Source: Suillus spraguei
Taxonomy: Eukaryota; Basidiomycota; Agaricomycetes; Boletales; Suillaceae
Length of the DNA stretch: 64,000 nt
NCBI GenBank assembly: GCA_016800925.1
Contig: JABCPU010000369.1
Span: 1 to 64,000 of the forward strand
Reading direction: 5' to 3'
Each line of letters opens with the position of its first letter. The first letter of the stretch is position 1. The translations under genes and the position numbers were made by a program. Positions 22,474-34,044 of the stretch are shown here, piece by piece. The notes beneath the pieces are model-generated. The model had not been told where the DNA came from, made no database searches, and was given only the letters and a program-made list of their open reading frames with translations.

Positions 22474-23448
22474 ACCTTGGAGGCCCTCCACAAAGCATGG
22501 TCCACTCATCGAGATCGTGAAAAGTATGTTGACTTTCAGACAGGACTTGCTGCAGGAGTGCAAAAGATTGCAGAATACTATGAAAAGTCTGCCGAGTCAG
22601 ACACCTACATCATAGCAATGTGTATGTGATATTTATTGTTGTGTCAGATTTGTTAGCTTAACATCAGACACAGTGCTCAATCCTGCACAAAAGGCAAACC
22701 ATATTCATCGGTACTGGGGTGAATACCTATATCAAGATGCTCTCACGCATGCAGAAGAGATCATAAGTTTTTAGTGCATGATACCAGCTAAGCTATTGAA
22801 ATCATAAAACATTAGTACAAAGCACGCTATCAAGAAATGTATGCCAATGGTTCACTGAAGCCTGCTGAAGCAAAGACAGCCACTGGAGTGAGCTGCAAGC
22901 TTTCGATGCTCATGCGTGAGCTATCAGACGATGAAGATGATAATGCTACACCAACCCCTACCTCGAGCTTGTCTGATGATCCAATGAGGCCATGGCTACA
23001 GGATTTCAATATGTACCTCAATTCAAAGGATCATCTGGGGGGCCAAAGTATTGTGAGATGGTGGGGAGTTAATGCTTCTCATTATCCTGTCTGGGCCTCA
23101 CTGGCACGGGATTTCCTTTTGATCATGGGTTCTTCTGTCTCAAGTGAGCATGCCTTCTTGTCAGCGGGAATTACTATCAGTAAGCGGCGAAATCGACTAA
23201 AGGCTGACATTGTCGAAGCTCTACAGTGTCTCAAGTGTATGATCAAGCGAGACCTCTTGTTCCGAGACTCGCATGATCTGTCTGTCAGAGTCGAAGTCGA
23301 AGAAATGGATGCCAGTGTAAAACTCACTGATCAGGACGAAGAGAGCTGGGATAGTACCATGATGATTGAGGATGTAGAAGAAGTACACTGCGAGGTAGAT
23401 GACGCTGAGGACGCGGAGGTAGAGATACTGATGCTAGACAAGAATTGA
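22474..23448 (+). pseudogene. hAT-family transposase, C-terminal part
   Basis: The first exon reads KAWSTHRDREKYVDFQTGL and KIAEYYEKSAESDTYIIAM. An intron (about 22,621-22,667) leads to VLNPAQKANHIHRYWGEY, the usual LDP-like block of hAT proteins. The frame is then interrupted around 22,770-22,830. From 22,837 a clean frame carries the hAT dimerisation domain: WWGVNASHYPVWASLARDF, then SVSSEHAFLSAGITISKRRN and LKADIVEALQCLK, ending in an acidic tail at 23,448. The N-terminal zinc finger and catalytic half are missing. The copy is 5'-truncated and inactive. Confidence 0.8.
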
Positions 23449-23556
23449 GTACTTTCTAGTAATCAGCCGCGGCCTGGGCCGAGCCAAGCCTGAGCCTTGT
23501 CAGGCCGAGCCGTAGCCCCGGCTTTTGAGCCGAGCTGGGCCGGGAACATCACTAGT
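23449..23556 (+). repeat. hAT 3' subterminal GC-rich repeats and terminus
   Basis: Just after the stop comes a GC-rich stretch of GGGCCGAGCC, AGGCCGAGCCG and GAGCTGGGCCGG words ending in GGGAACATCACTAG. Reversed this gives CTAGTGATGTTCCCGG, a typical hAT end. The matching 5' terminus was not found in the window. Confidence 0.55.
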
Positions 23557-24044
23557 CTACATGGAATACTAGAATTGGCCTGAATTTCACTGGCAATCCA
23601 AATTTGAACCAAGAAAAGACCTGAAATGTGTTAGCTGGCTTATAATGGATTGCCACCACAAATGTCTGAATTCATTGCAGACAACTTGAAAGTAACTCCA
23701 AAATAAAATGACAAACTTAACAAATAGCTGGTCCTGCGTGACTTATTAAATCATGTTGTGACAAAAGATTTGGAACTTCGAATTGCTAGAGCACTCATGA
23801 ACCAAAATCATAACCCTAGCAGTATCCTACGGTAATTACGTATGCTCTCACAGGTAACAAAAACATGACCAAAGATGTAAATGCTGACTAGTTCTGGGGG
23901 GTTTCCCGCAGCGATGGCGGGCGAGCCAGCGAAAGTTCCAATTTTGACGCCATTTTCATGATCGTTTCCTCCAGCTCAGCTATTTTAGTGCGCCTATAAT
24001 ATTAATCAAGTTAACTTAGAGGTCGCTAGTTCAACTCAAAGGGC
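23557..24044. other. Intergenic, no gene seen
   Basis: This separates the hAT terminus from the 3' end of the nucleoporin gene. No coding content was recognised. Confidence 0.5.
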
Positions 24045-26680
24045 CTACTCTTGGTTCGTTCGCTCTCCAAATTGGAAAGCCTGGGATAACCCAAGTCCAC
24101 TCTCACACAAGCGCCTCTTGCGTTCTGCTTCCTTCACAGCCATGTCATTCAAGCTGGGCAACATTCGGTCGTACTCGCGTTTGAGCTACACAGTAGTCAG
24201 CTGGGATCCAAATCCATGGGAGAAATAATTACCAGTGATGTCCGTGCAGCGAGAGATTGCTCGTCATACCTGCCCGCCCCTGCGATTTCCGCCTTCATCC
24301 TCCGTAATTCCTCAAACCACTTCGTCTCATATTCACTAAGTTTTGGCGATGCTTGCTGCATAAGAGTTTGCAGTCTGTGATCTAGCCTCGATGCCAGCGC
24401 CCTATATGCTTCCCGTATTCTCTCGAGCCGCTCTTTAACTTCGCTATTCCGCAAGCCGCTCAGCTGTTCAATGAGATCAAGCATCGCACCACACTTCTGT
24501 TGCTGTCGCTCAAATTCCTTCGCCTGCAGTTCGGCTCGTACTTCTGTAGCTTTGTATGCGAGGATGATTTTGTGGATCTGTGATGTCAAGCCCTCAATTG
24601 TTGAACCCAGATTTCGCAATGTTTCAGGGGTAAGTACGAATTCTGTTTTGGTGTCTGGCGTCCCGACCGCGATGCGAGGATTGCTGGGCGGTCCGGAGGG
24701 ACGCAAAAGCGCTAGAGGTGGCACGAAGGGCTCCGTGCCTAAAAGCGAGACGTACGCCGATGGCCCTTCAATAGGTGCAAGAAAATCCTCCGATCCAGCA
24801 ATAATCGGATTTGAGCACCTATTGACTGGTTGAATCATTAAGATCGTAGAGGCATATTTATTCACATACCTTCGATCCACTGAATAGGTATTCACCAATG
24901 GCACGACATGCGTGCCTGCCGACTTTTGCAATGCTTGATTCAGTGCGACACCGTCGTCGTCATCTGCGCGGAGTCCATTGGTGAGACATTGCAGCAGATC
25001 TCCAAAATCAAGGACATGAACGCCAAAAGCATGGTAGACGTAAACAGTATCATCATGTATCGGATCCATCAATAAGATAGGGCGGTTTGCTTGAAGGAGG
25101 TCGAGAGCGGGTGTGCCTGATGACAAAGGAGATGTTTGTTTCAGCATCGAAATCAAGCCCAAGTCTATGCACTCGTAGACTGCTAGCATAGGCAAGTCCT
25201 GAGACTTATCCTAGAGTCGCGTGCATAAGCAGCAATGATGCAACAAATTTGACAACAAACCCCTTTGCTCTCCCACCGTGCTTCAACTTTCTCCACGTCT
25301 AGACACACATCAACTTTACCGTCTTGATGAGTGACAATGAGAATCCCAAGACGCTCAGTCTCGCCCGCATCTTCATCGTCATCGTCACGAATGAAAGCAA
25401 GATACGCGATGTCCGTTGCATCACCACCTTCACTGTCTTCCAATGAACGAGGCGAAGGTTGGAGGAGAAAAGGCCCCTGACGCATCGGTTGGCTTTTTAT
25501 GGTCATAGGAGGGTGCATAGAGAAGGAACGGGAGATTGCTGGGTACACAGTCCCCGCTGGAAGTTGCTTCAGCAAGGTTGTGACATACTTCCGCTGATAG
25601 TCGTAGAGCGTCGAAAGAACCGATATCCCACTAGATGCACCCTGAGATAGGAACTCCTGTTTGGCGGAGATGAAACACTCGAGAGCGTGGACGTAGGACG
25701 ATGGTACAGATCTTAGAATCGATTAAGAAGTAGCATCACATGAGATGACAAAACTTACGCGTTTTGGGGCATGTAGGGACATATGGCATAAATGTCTCCT
25801 GACCTCATAACAGCATAGACGGTGAGCGGGCCCCAATCTGCTTTTCCCTTTCCTAGAGTGAATGATGCGACCTCGCGCTCGGCTGGATCTTCAGCCAAAT
25901 ATGACTTCGAGGTCTTCTTCTCGGGAACAAAGGACAAAACTTGTTGGGGCTCTTCAATATCAACCGAAATGTCATACTCTCTGAAAAAGATTAGTGAATA
26001 CACTAAACTCGTCGTTGTAAACCCAACCTTAGTTTCCCATCGACGGTCATGATCATAAGAGTGGACCCTGCCTCCCCCCACGGATGCCATTCGATCTTGG
26101 CAATGGGGGCAGACGAATGCGAATGATGGTAGAAAGATCCTACTTGGATTGACCTTTGCGGATGGATTAAATGTCAACGTTCATACAAAAACCGCTCACT
26201 TACTTGCAGTCTACAGAACCAGACGCAAGCTTGGAATACCCGGCACGAGGGAGGACCACAACTGCGACCTGGTGTGCTCCTGCCACAGCTATGAGCTTCC
26301 CACTCGGATTCAGTGCAATTTGGTGGATCCAAAATTGAATATTTGGGGTGTTCAAGATCTTCTCCGGCGGTGAGCCACGACCAGAATTATCAGAATGCAC
26401 GTACTTTGAACGAGTTGTTCGTACTCCTCCCAAGCTTAGAGGCCGAAAGAGAAGTTATCCTCAGTTCGTACCCAGCTGCTACGATTAGATCAGAGTCCTT
26501 GAGGACCATAACCTGACGACGTCCTGAACGGGGGACATCCAAAGGCCCCTCATTGAGTATAGATTTCTTCAGAGTACTCGTGGAAAGATCCAGTGACTCC
26601 TCTGACTGTCCTCCACATCCATTTGGAAGCGTAAATATTGGGTGTCCTTCAAGCATTGTTCTCCAATCATCTTGGGTCAT
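24045..26680 (-). CDS. NUP82: Nucleoporin Nup82/Nup88-like
   Basis: This encodes a structural subunit of the cytoplasmic face of the nuclear pore, needed for mRNA export. It starts at 26,680 with MTQDDWRTMLEGHPIFTLP. The N-terminal half is a beta-propeller-like region (HQIALNPSGKLIAVAGAHQV, and EWHPWGEAGSTLMIMTVDG across an exon). The C-terminal half is a coiled coil (SQIHKIILAYKATEVRAE, ERLERIREAYRALASRLD, KWFEELRRMKAEIAGAG). Several short introns are clear: GTTTGT..CAG joins WESKG to DLPMLAVYECIDLG, GTATGTG..TAG joins VDR to RCSNPIIAG, and GTAATT..TAG joins ARTSL to LKREYDRMLPSLNDM. The last exon ends at TAG 24,045. No frame break is seen. It faces PRE10 across a 159-bp divergent promoter. 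Nup82 family identity is inferred from domain order. Confidence 0.75.
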
Positions 26681-26839
26681 GGTTAGTAGTACTCAGTCGC
26701 GTCGGTAAAGACACTGAAGACAGGGAGTGCAGCCAAACCAGCTCAGAAATGCGCCTGACCCGGTTCAGTTATAATTTCCCGCGGGCTGACGCGCTCAAGC
26801 TTGCGCGTACGAGAACAGCTCACTTGCATACTTACTACC
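26681..26839. promoter_or_regulatory. Shared divergent promoter, NUP82 / PRE10
   Basis: Only 159 bp separate the two start codons. The spacer holds a GC-rich core (TCCCGCGGGCTGACGCGC), including GACGCG. No TATA box is evident. Confidence 0.6.
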
Positions 26840-27900
26840 ATGACTTCCATCGGGACAGGCTACGATCTTTCAGCTAGCACATATTCACCAGATGGCCGTA
26901 TATTTCAGGTGAAATTGTTGAAACTCGTCGAATACTGCAATGTTCTCAATCTTGTTATCCTAGGTCGAATACGCTAACAAGGCGGTAGAGAACTCAGGGT
27001 GTATACGGTTTCTTTCGTACTTTAATCATTGCTAATGGTCTGTCGTATTAAATCAGCACTGCGATCGGGCTACGCGTCAAAGACGGTGTCGTCCTTGCGG
27101 TGGAGAAGCTCATACACTCCAAGCTCCTTGTCCCAGGAGCTAACCGACGCATTCAAACAGTAGACAAACATATAGGCATGGTGAGTGTCATGTTAAGTTC
27201 TGAATGAACTTCTTTATCATGTCTGCTCAAGGCATCCGCCGGCCTTCTCGCCGATGGCAGGAAAATATCACAGTTAGCTCGTGATGCGGGGGCTCAGACT
27301 CGAAAAATGTGGAGAGAGCCTTTAACTGTGAAGGTGATCAGATTACGCTGGAACGTCAGTATGTTATACTCATCCACTATCACTAGGCCCTGTCAGATTC
27401 TGTAAGCTGGAATGCCCAAACCTATACGTTGTACTCGTCTGTCCGTCCGTTCGGCGTCAGTACAATCTTTGGTGGCGTTGACAAGAGTGGTCCTTCACTG
27501 TATATTGTTGAGCCTAGTGGTGTCTGCCTAGTGAGTGCATTGCAAGTCAAACTATCTCGATACTGATAATATACCAGGGATATCACGGTGCGGCAGTCGG
27601 CAAAGGCCGTCAGCTGGCCAAAACCGAGCTAGAGAAACTTAAACTGTCGGAACTGTCGATGCGTGAAGCCGTTATGGAGGCTGCAAGAATGTACGCTATC
27701 TGTTATCTGGGTTCGTGTTTCTCACCTAAATATCTCACCGCAGAATATACCTCGTCCATGATGACAACAAAGAGAAGGAATTTGAGCTAGAGATGACTTG
27801 GGTTGGTACTGAGTCAAACGACCTTCATTTGCCTGTACCAACCGACCTCCTCGAAGAGGCAAAGAGGAAAGCTAAGGAAACATTAGAGACCTTCGAGTAA
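26840..27900 (+). CDS. PRE10: 20S proteasome alpha subunit (alpha7 / PSMA3 type)
   Basis: This is an alpha-ring subunit of the 20S proteasome. Seven exons join in frame: 26840-26908, 26964-26998, 27057-27180, 27232-27333, 27387-27530, 27578-27690, 27744-27900. The protein begins [20 protein letters not shown], the alpha-family N-terminal helix and YSPDGR signature, then [12 protein letters not shown]. Later blocks are [55 protein letters not shown] and [20 protein letters not shown]. The last two are most like PSMA3/Pre10 (NKEKDFELE). Length is about 250 residues, normal for the family. All introns are GT..AG and 47-58 bp. The gene is intact. Its stop is 83 bp from the convergent stop of RPN12. 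Confidence 0.93.
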
Positions 27901-27983
27901 TTCGGACGATAGCACGTTTGATATCATCGTTCCTCAGCTTGTCCGGAAAGTATTGTGTGAAGGAGCCAAACATTTGGTGGTGT

Positions 27984-29030
27984 CTACACAATTTGCTCCA
28001 GCTCGCGAGCGTACGCTAGGTTTGCTGCAATGAGTTTCTGCGTTGGAATCTCTACTTGTTCATCATTCTTCTTTGCAAATGTTATCATGCCAGCTGTCAG
28101 ATCTACCTGCCAACCGCGCTGTAAACAAGATCAGCAAAAGAGAGTTTTGAGGTCATTAAAGCTCCTACCTGTTGGGCGAACACCAATAAACCAGACTGTG
28201 AGGGAAAGAATAGCAGAGTTGCAGCGTCCTTCAAAGGGAGGCTATCGTACGCCGACTCCTCGCAACTGGCAATCTCATTCCTGGCAATAACCCTCAGTGA
28301 CATTGATTAGACCAACAGAAAAAAGCTCACCGAATGGTGCCCATAAGACTGTCTACAAAGAATTTGTACTCTTCCGCCGGTGCTTCTTCACGAGCATTCC
28401 ACACTTTACTGTAGCTACCTTCCATGAGCCAGCGCTCGAGATTCACTGGATGTCTAATGTATGGATTTGTGTTGATCTCATCAGCAGGAAGTGGAAGTGA
28501 TTCAAGTGTAGTGTGAAAATCAGCGATGCGGTTTTGTGTGAGTAGACGGATGAGGTTCAAGCCCCGGACTGCAAATTCACGCTTCGACGGAGGGAGGCTT
28601 GATCTGATGCCTGTGAGGAAAAGCTAATCTGGGGTAGCAGATTTATGCATACCTGAAGTCCGTGTAGAAAGTATGCAGCTGAGAGAAATATCTATCGAAC
28701 GAAGGGACGTCTTTCGCTCTTATACTCCAGAAGACCCCGATTTCGAGGATGTCACCTGTCCCATTGTCATCACATAACACATCAGAGACCGTTCTGACGT
28801 ACGAGCAACGACCAAGTCATGGAGGTTTGTTTCTCCTTGGGGGATCAATAGACCTGCTTCTATTAAGCCAACCTAGCATCAAGTCAGTCATGCATATACA
28901 AAGCTTTGGATTAACTTGGCGACACCTTTAGCTGGGCTAGCAGTGTCCCGCATTTCTTTAGATCGGACGGTCGCGCATCAAATGCACGCTGTAGTTCGTT
29001 ATATGATGTAGCCAAATTCTGAGAAGTCAT
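27984..29030 (-). CDS. RPN12: 26S proteasome regulatory subunit RPN12 (PSMD8)
   Basis: This is a lid subunit of the 19S regulatory particle. It starts at 29,030 with [20 protein letters not shown], a helical repeat start. The conserved CSN8/PSMD8 core follows: [55 protein letters not shown], and after an intron [20 protein letters not shown] and LLFF. The last exon gives [20 protein letters not shown] and ends [11 protein letters not shown] with TAG at 27,984. The C-terminal hydrophobic helix, known to trigger late lid assembly, is present. Several introns of about 50 bp interrupt it. The frame is intact. It lies between two 20S core genes and is divergent from PRE3 over 152 bp. Confidence 0.92.
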
Positions 29031-29182
29031 TGTGACTATAATAAAAGTTACAAGTTCGGTGAATGGAAATCAGAAACAAGTGAGAACACGCGTCCAGACG
29101 CGTCAGCGCTATTTAGCTACTCAGCCACAACTCAAGATTGACATTACACTTCTTCATAACACACGACGATATCGACAGCAAC
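29031..29182. promoter_or_regulatory. Shared RPN12/PRE3 promoter with two ACGCGT boxes
   Basis: The 152-bp spacer between the divergent start codons holds ACGCGT at 29,088-29,093 and 29,098-29,103, within the direct repeat ACGCGTCCAGACGCGTC. ACGCGT is the MluI cell-cycle box bound by MBF in ascomycetes. No Rpn4-type PACE site (GGTGGCAAA) is present. Function of the boxes here is inferred. Confidence 0.65.
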
Positions 29183-30154
29183 ATGGATCGCATCGACATG
29201 AACAGGCTCAAGAGCGGAGAGGTCAATCTCGGGGTATGAACGTTCAAATCATTATTCTATCATCATTAATGTACGCCATTGGCAGACCTCTATTATGGCA
29301 GTTCAATTCGACAAGGGCGTCGTCATCGGCGCCGACAGCCGTACGACGACTGGAAGCTACATCGTGCGCACTCTTACTTACTTACTGTTTATTTCCTTAT
29401 CTCTACGAAACCAAGGCCAACCGTGTAACAGACAAGCTCACACATGTTCATGATCGGATATACTGCTGTCGCTCAGGATCTGCAGCTGACACGCAAGCCG
29501 TTGCAGATATGATACATCACTACCTGCAGCTATATACGTGCGCCTTCGTTTCTCAACAGTCATGGGTTCGCTTGTACTGAGCACTAACAGACAAATCCAC
29601 GGCGCCCACCCTCCAGTTTCGTCAGCTGCGGGCATGTTCCAGGATATTTGCTATGATAATAAAGATGCTCTTAGCGCAGGTATCATTGTTGCGGGGTGGG
29701 ACAAGGAGGTCGGTCCAAGTGTATACAACATTCCTCTAGGCGGAGGACTTTTCCGCCAGCCGTGGGCCATTGGAGGTGCGTCTGGCGTAGCTCATGTTCG
29801 ATACCGAGTCAATTATGTCAATTTTTAGGCTCTGGTTCAACATATGTATACGGTTACTGTGATGCTACATACCAAGATGGGTGGGGACGGGATGAGACCG
29901 TCGAATTCGTGAAAAACAGTGCGTGCTTGACCTGCATTTTCCTGCATTTAATTTAGTTGTGTCGCATAGCACTTGCACTTGCGATGGCAAGAGACGGCTC
30001 GTCAGGAGGTGTCATCCGCATGTGTGTGATCACAGAGGACGGTGTCGAGCGACTCTTTGTTCCCGGCGACAAACTTCCTAAGTTCTGGGAAGGCCGTGAG
30101 GTACTGTCAAAGCCTGTGAAGAGCGTGGAATCAGCCGCAATGGCTATTGAGTAG
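29183..30154 (+). CDS. PRE3: 20S proteasome catalytic beta subunit (beta1 / PSMB6 type)
   Basis: This is a threonine protease of the 20S core with caspase-like cleavage specificity. Six exons join: 29183-29233, 29286-29363, 29416-29537, 29591-29775, 29829-29918, 29970-30154. A short propeptide ends NLG, followed by the mature start [20 protein letters not shown]: catalytic Thr1, Asp17 in GADS and Lys33 in TDKLTHV are present. Family blocks follow: [79 protein letters not shown] and [10 protein letters not shown] are diagnostic for beta1. All introns are GT..AG. The frame is intact and length is normal. Its 3' end converges with the next gene 105 bp away. Confidence 0.93.
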
Positions 30155-30259
30155 ATGTGTAGACTTTGCAAAATTACAACATCTTTGTCTTGCAAGCGGG
30201 CATTGTGATTAATATTTCTTGTGATTAAATGACATGCTAAGCATTATCGGTATGGTTGC

Positions 30260-31746
30260 TCAGTACATATGCTCTGCCCAGGATAACCTCCATGCTGCAT
30301 CGACCTCCCAGTGACTCGTCTCAACAGCGGAACCGTAAGCTTGGCCCTCCCACATCCGCAATCTCCAGAGGGCTATTGCCAAAGGCACAACATCCGCCCG
30401 TTTGGCAGTATGCTGATTCGAACACAGCAGGAACGCATGGCTTCCCTTGGCATCACCGCGGGCTCGCGAAGACTTTTCATGTTGGGAAGAACCAAGGGCT
30501 GGATGTGCGCGCGACCGTGCTCTACGCTCCGCCTGAAGTAGCTTACAGAGTGCTTCATATAGCGCTGCTCGCTGTGGTCGGGCAGGAAATAAGGACAGAC
30601 CGTGGTAGAGAGGAGCTTGCGCAACCGGAAGAAGAGGAGAACTTATATCATCATCCGTGACCGGATGGAGAAGGGAGAGAGGGGGGAGACGCTGCGATGA
30701 GGTTTCTGAGCTGTCAGTATCGATTTGTACAATATCAGCGATGTCCAACTGTGCGGAGGGTTGTGGCTTCTCCTTTGTTTCTGGGTTCCGGTTGACTGGG
30801 GGTACTACCATCAGGGCTACTGCATCTCTGTGAGGTATCGAGTTAGTTTGCCGAACTACGTTCCATTCGGAACGGGTGAGTCTTCGGAGCACCGTCGCCG
30901 CAGGGTCTTCCAAAGGACTTCCAGCGAGCTTTTTAGTAAGAAGTTCCAGTTCCTGCAGGACTCGTAAACGAAGCTGATAACCGATGCGTACTGATAACAA
31001 AGGTGCCATAGCCGAGTTCGGTGACATTTTGCGCAGCGGAACTGGGAAGAGCTCAGTGATGGCTGGAATGAAGTTTCAACTCGTCACGCACTTCTAGAAC
31101 TTGCATATGGAAGGGCATCTTTCCAGCATACAATATAACACGCAGATGTGGATCGACGAGGCTTAAATTTAGGATGCTCAATACCATCTGGAACTAGTTG
31201 CTGCTGTTCGCGTACTCCCTGAGAGGCTGGGAAGCGCACGGGTGCCAGGCGAATGAGAAAGTCTAGGAGTTGAATGAAGGAGGTGTAACATGAGCCTTTC
31301 CTATTCACGCACCCCTGGGTAGTTTTTTACGCGTTATTTGACATTCTCGCAACGGCGAAGCGAGCATTCTGACTGCATCAGAACGATAAGTACACAAATA
31401 GTGGGGACGGTGTACCTAACGCACGGTAAGGGCTGGACCACCATTCGCGTTCCTCATCCGTCATTTCCCGCGGATGGTCGTGCTCTCCGGTATCTTGTAG
31501 TGGCTTCACAAGACGAACCCTGGGTGGCAGTGACTTGTGTCTGTTATAAAGATGACCTTCGGTGATTGGGTTCGCGTCGTCCAACAAAATTGAGTGAGCC
31601 CTGCCTTCTGAAGTGAAAGTAGGCGTCTTTGGAATAGTATTTTTCATAGAAACACGCTTTTTGTAGCGCGAATGTCTATTGCTCAGCGTGATTGGCTCTG
31701 GGGCATCCTGCAAGATTTTGAGCAGACGTGGAAGTAAGCGAGGCAT
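30260..31746 (-). CDS. Conserved protein of unknown function
   Basis: The reading starts MPRLLPRLLKILQDAP at 31,746 and is assembled from four exons. Junctions are supported by frame: SSPY to LRMLASPLRECQ, KKLPR to DFLIRLAPVRFP, and YASSR to TITELFPVPLRKM. The last exon (30,260 to about 31,060) carries RIGYQLRLRVLQELELLTKK, TVLRRLTRSEWNVVRQT, ALMVVPPVNR, APLYHGLSLFPARPQRAALY and RADVVPLAIALWRLRMWEGQ. No enzyme motif, signal peptide or membrane segment is obvious. A basic N-terminus could suit mitochondrial import, but that is only a guess. The even spacing of conserved-looking blocks and clean splicing support a real gene. No function is assigned. Confidence 0.7.
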
Positions 31747-33239
31747 GTCTAACATACACAAGCACGCATTTCCGGTAGTGACTGTACGAATAATTGATTC
31801 GCTAAGCACCTAGGTTATCATTGTGTTCCAGATCAAAGGTAGATACGAAAGTAAAAGAAGATCGATACCGCTGGACAGCGGCATAGGATAGTAACGCAAT
31901 GAACGAACACGAACAACTTGAGTATGGAGGGATAGAACGCATGGCCACAAAAATTTGACCATAGAAAGGCAAAATCAAACAAAGTATCCAAAACTTGCAA
32001 CCTTCCTCTGACCCATCCCTCTCTTCGCAGGTGAGGCTTGTAGGAAAGGAGCTGCGGGTGATTTCTCGGAGACTCGGGGCATCATTGTCTACAGAATGCT
32101 TAGTAAATGATTTTATTACTGCCTATGGACAACTAGAAGTTACACTGAGTATTGAAGCTGAAGTGCTGACACGTTTGACGCGGTACTGACGCAGTATGTG
32201 CTATGTTGACGTGGCATGCAGATGGCAAGTGTCTTGCGGAGCCAGGTGAGATTACCGCTGTGTACAAAAAAGTTGACAGCAACGGTATTTTGATAAAGAA
32301 CAAACACATAAATAATAGCTATCATAAATTGACCATGTTTTGACCTGGGAAAACATCACGGAAACGTAATCCACTATAGAGTGCTACGGATATGGTTATA
32401 AGCAGAGTAGGGATGAGAGGTAAAGTATAATTCTTTTTTTATTATTTCGACTGACTGTAAACTAAATTTTCGTACAAAATGGGTGCCATTCATTTGAGAC
32501 TGGCACTCTTAACTAATGCTTTGTTGGTTAGGATACATGGGGGCACCACTTGGGCGTCTCTGTGGACCTTGGGACCCATACATCATGAATGTGGGGTGTA
32601 GAGAACAAGGGGAATAGCGAGCAAGAAGCCATGGGGCCCCGAAGCAAATGGTGAATCCTAGGAAGCATATGGACTACATGTATACTATTCTTTGTGGAGT
32701 CTAGTCAGATCTGTTTTGTATATGTATGCAGACAGAATGCAGATGTACCCAACATGTTTTCAGACATGATACTGATGTCGGATTAGATACATAGATAACT
32801 AATCTACCTCCGCACAACTTGTGTATCCAGTGTCAGATTAGAGTTTTCCCTGTGTACCTCTCGCTAACCTACTAGCGCTTCGGGATTTGCGATGTATGCG
32901 GTATCTATTTATATTCCGCATATATGGTCTATCCCTACACTAATCAGATCTGGCTATTTTCTCGTTTCCGCAGTGATTGTAGAGAAACACCAGCCATTGG
33001 TCAGCAGTGAAACCATGAAACTCAGGCATGTGTTGTTGAGTTGCACGCAAGTCTCGGACCGACGTTCCGCAAAGTAATACCAACTCAGGTTTTACAGTGA
33101 ACCCGCTGACAAACGCATAGCGTACTCCTACAGAAAATTTATTACTTATATATGCCAGCCAACGCTAAAACCATGCTGCCGACGCCCGGTAATATTGCGC
33201 CATTGATGCGCCATCGATCCCGAAGATTCCCGATAAGTG
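31747..33239. other. Gene-poor stretch, nothing recognised
   Basis: This is about 1.5 kb without a credible reading frame. It includes an AT tract at 32,430-32,450 and unremarkable unique sequence. The ATG frames present are short and lack family resemblance. Confidence 0.4.
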
Positions 33240-33319
33240 TCGAGCTCGTACCTCGACCCCTGATATCCAACATGTGTAAACCACCAACATCATCACCAAC
33301 ACGGACCTGTCCAACCATC

Positions 33320-33589
33320 TGTATCATTGCTCAACTTATACTTGGTACAATAACCCAGGACAAGCCTGCAGGGATCCACCACTATCTCTTTGAATGCCCC
33401 CAATACGCATGTGAATGTCACCTTTTCGCCAACTCCCTGCATCGTCAAGTAACATCCCAAGAAAGCTACCCAGCCCTCATGCGTTACATAAATAAGACCG
33501 GTAGATTCAAATCAATATCAATATTCACTGAAATTCGGACAGTTAAAGAACAAAAAGTCATTCACCTTTATATACAGTCTGAGTACTAA
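33320..33589 (+). pseudogene. Non-LTR retrotransposon (LINE) C-terminal fragment
   Basis: A frame reads GIHHYLFECPQYACECHLFA, then YPALMRYINKTGRFKSI, and stops at 33,589. The HH-x-LFECPxY motif and the final L-x-RYIxxTGRF block are the usual C-terminal end of fungal LINE polyproteins after the reverse transcriptase. Everything upstream of about 33,300 is lost or unrecognisable. Low-complexity T8/A8 runs at 33,880-33,900 may belong to the old tail. Confidence 0.55.
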
Positions 33590-34044
33590 AACCTACTAAT
33601 CACCAAATAAATCAAACTAATATTCAACTCCGAGACTGGAGGGAAGACGTCTCGCCGGTCAAGACCCATTGTAGGAAAAGAAAGGCCCCCATTCACACCA
33701 CATTATTCCCCCCTGTACGAACTCAGCGCCGGCCTTTGCCCAGTATTTTGCTGGCGGAGTATATATGTTTACTATTGACGCCACGATAGTACACATACAT
33801 GCTATAGATCAAGCGGGAGTAAGCCCCGCGAATAGGACTATGTCCGACATAGGGTCTTCGACAATAAATTTGTTTTTTTTTAATAAAAAAAAGCCTGCAG
33901 GGTACTACTTCTTAACATTTTTATTTGTTTTTTTTTGCGGTATGCAAATAAATAACCCTCTCTCCTAAACCATCCCCACTAGTCATCTCGCACGGTCCAA
34001 GTCTCGCTCTATGAACGATACCAAAAAAGCCACAGGATAATGCA
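33590..34044. other. Non-coding, possible LINE 3' flank
   Basis: This holds AAATAAATCAAAC near 33,605 and homopolymer runs of T and A near 33,870-33,935. No gene was seen. Confidence 0.4.

Noticed and set aside
33142..33327. Minus-strand ORF with GRGTSSTLIGNLRDRWR-like sequence over the LINE flank
   Set aside because: It looked regular but has no recognised domain and overlaps the LINE-derived stretch.
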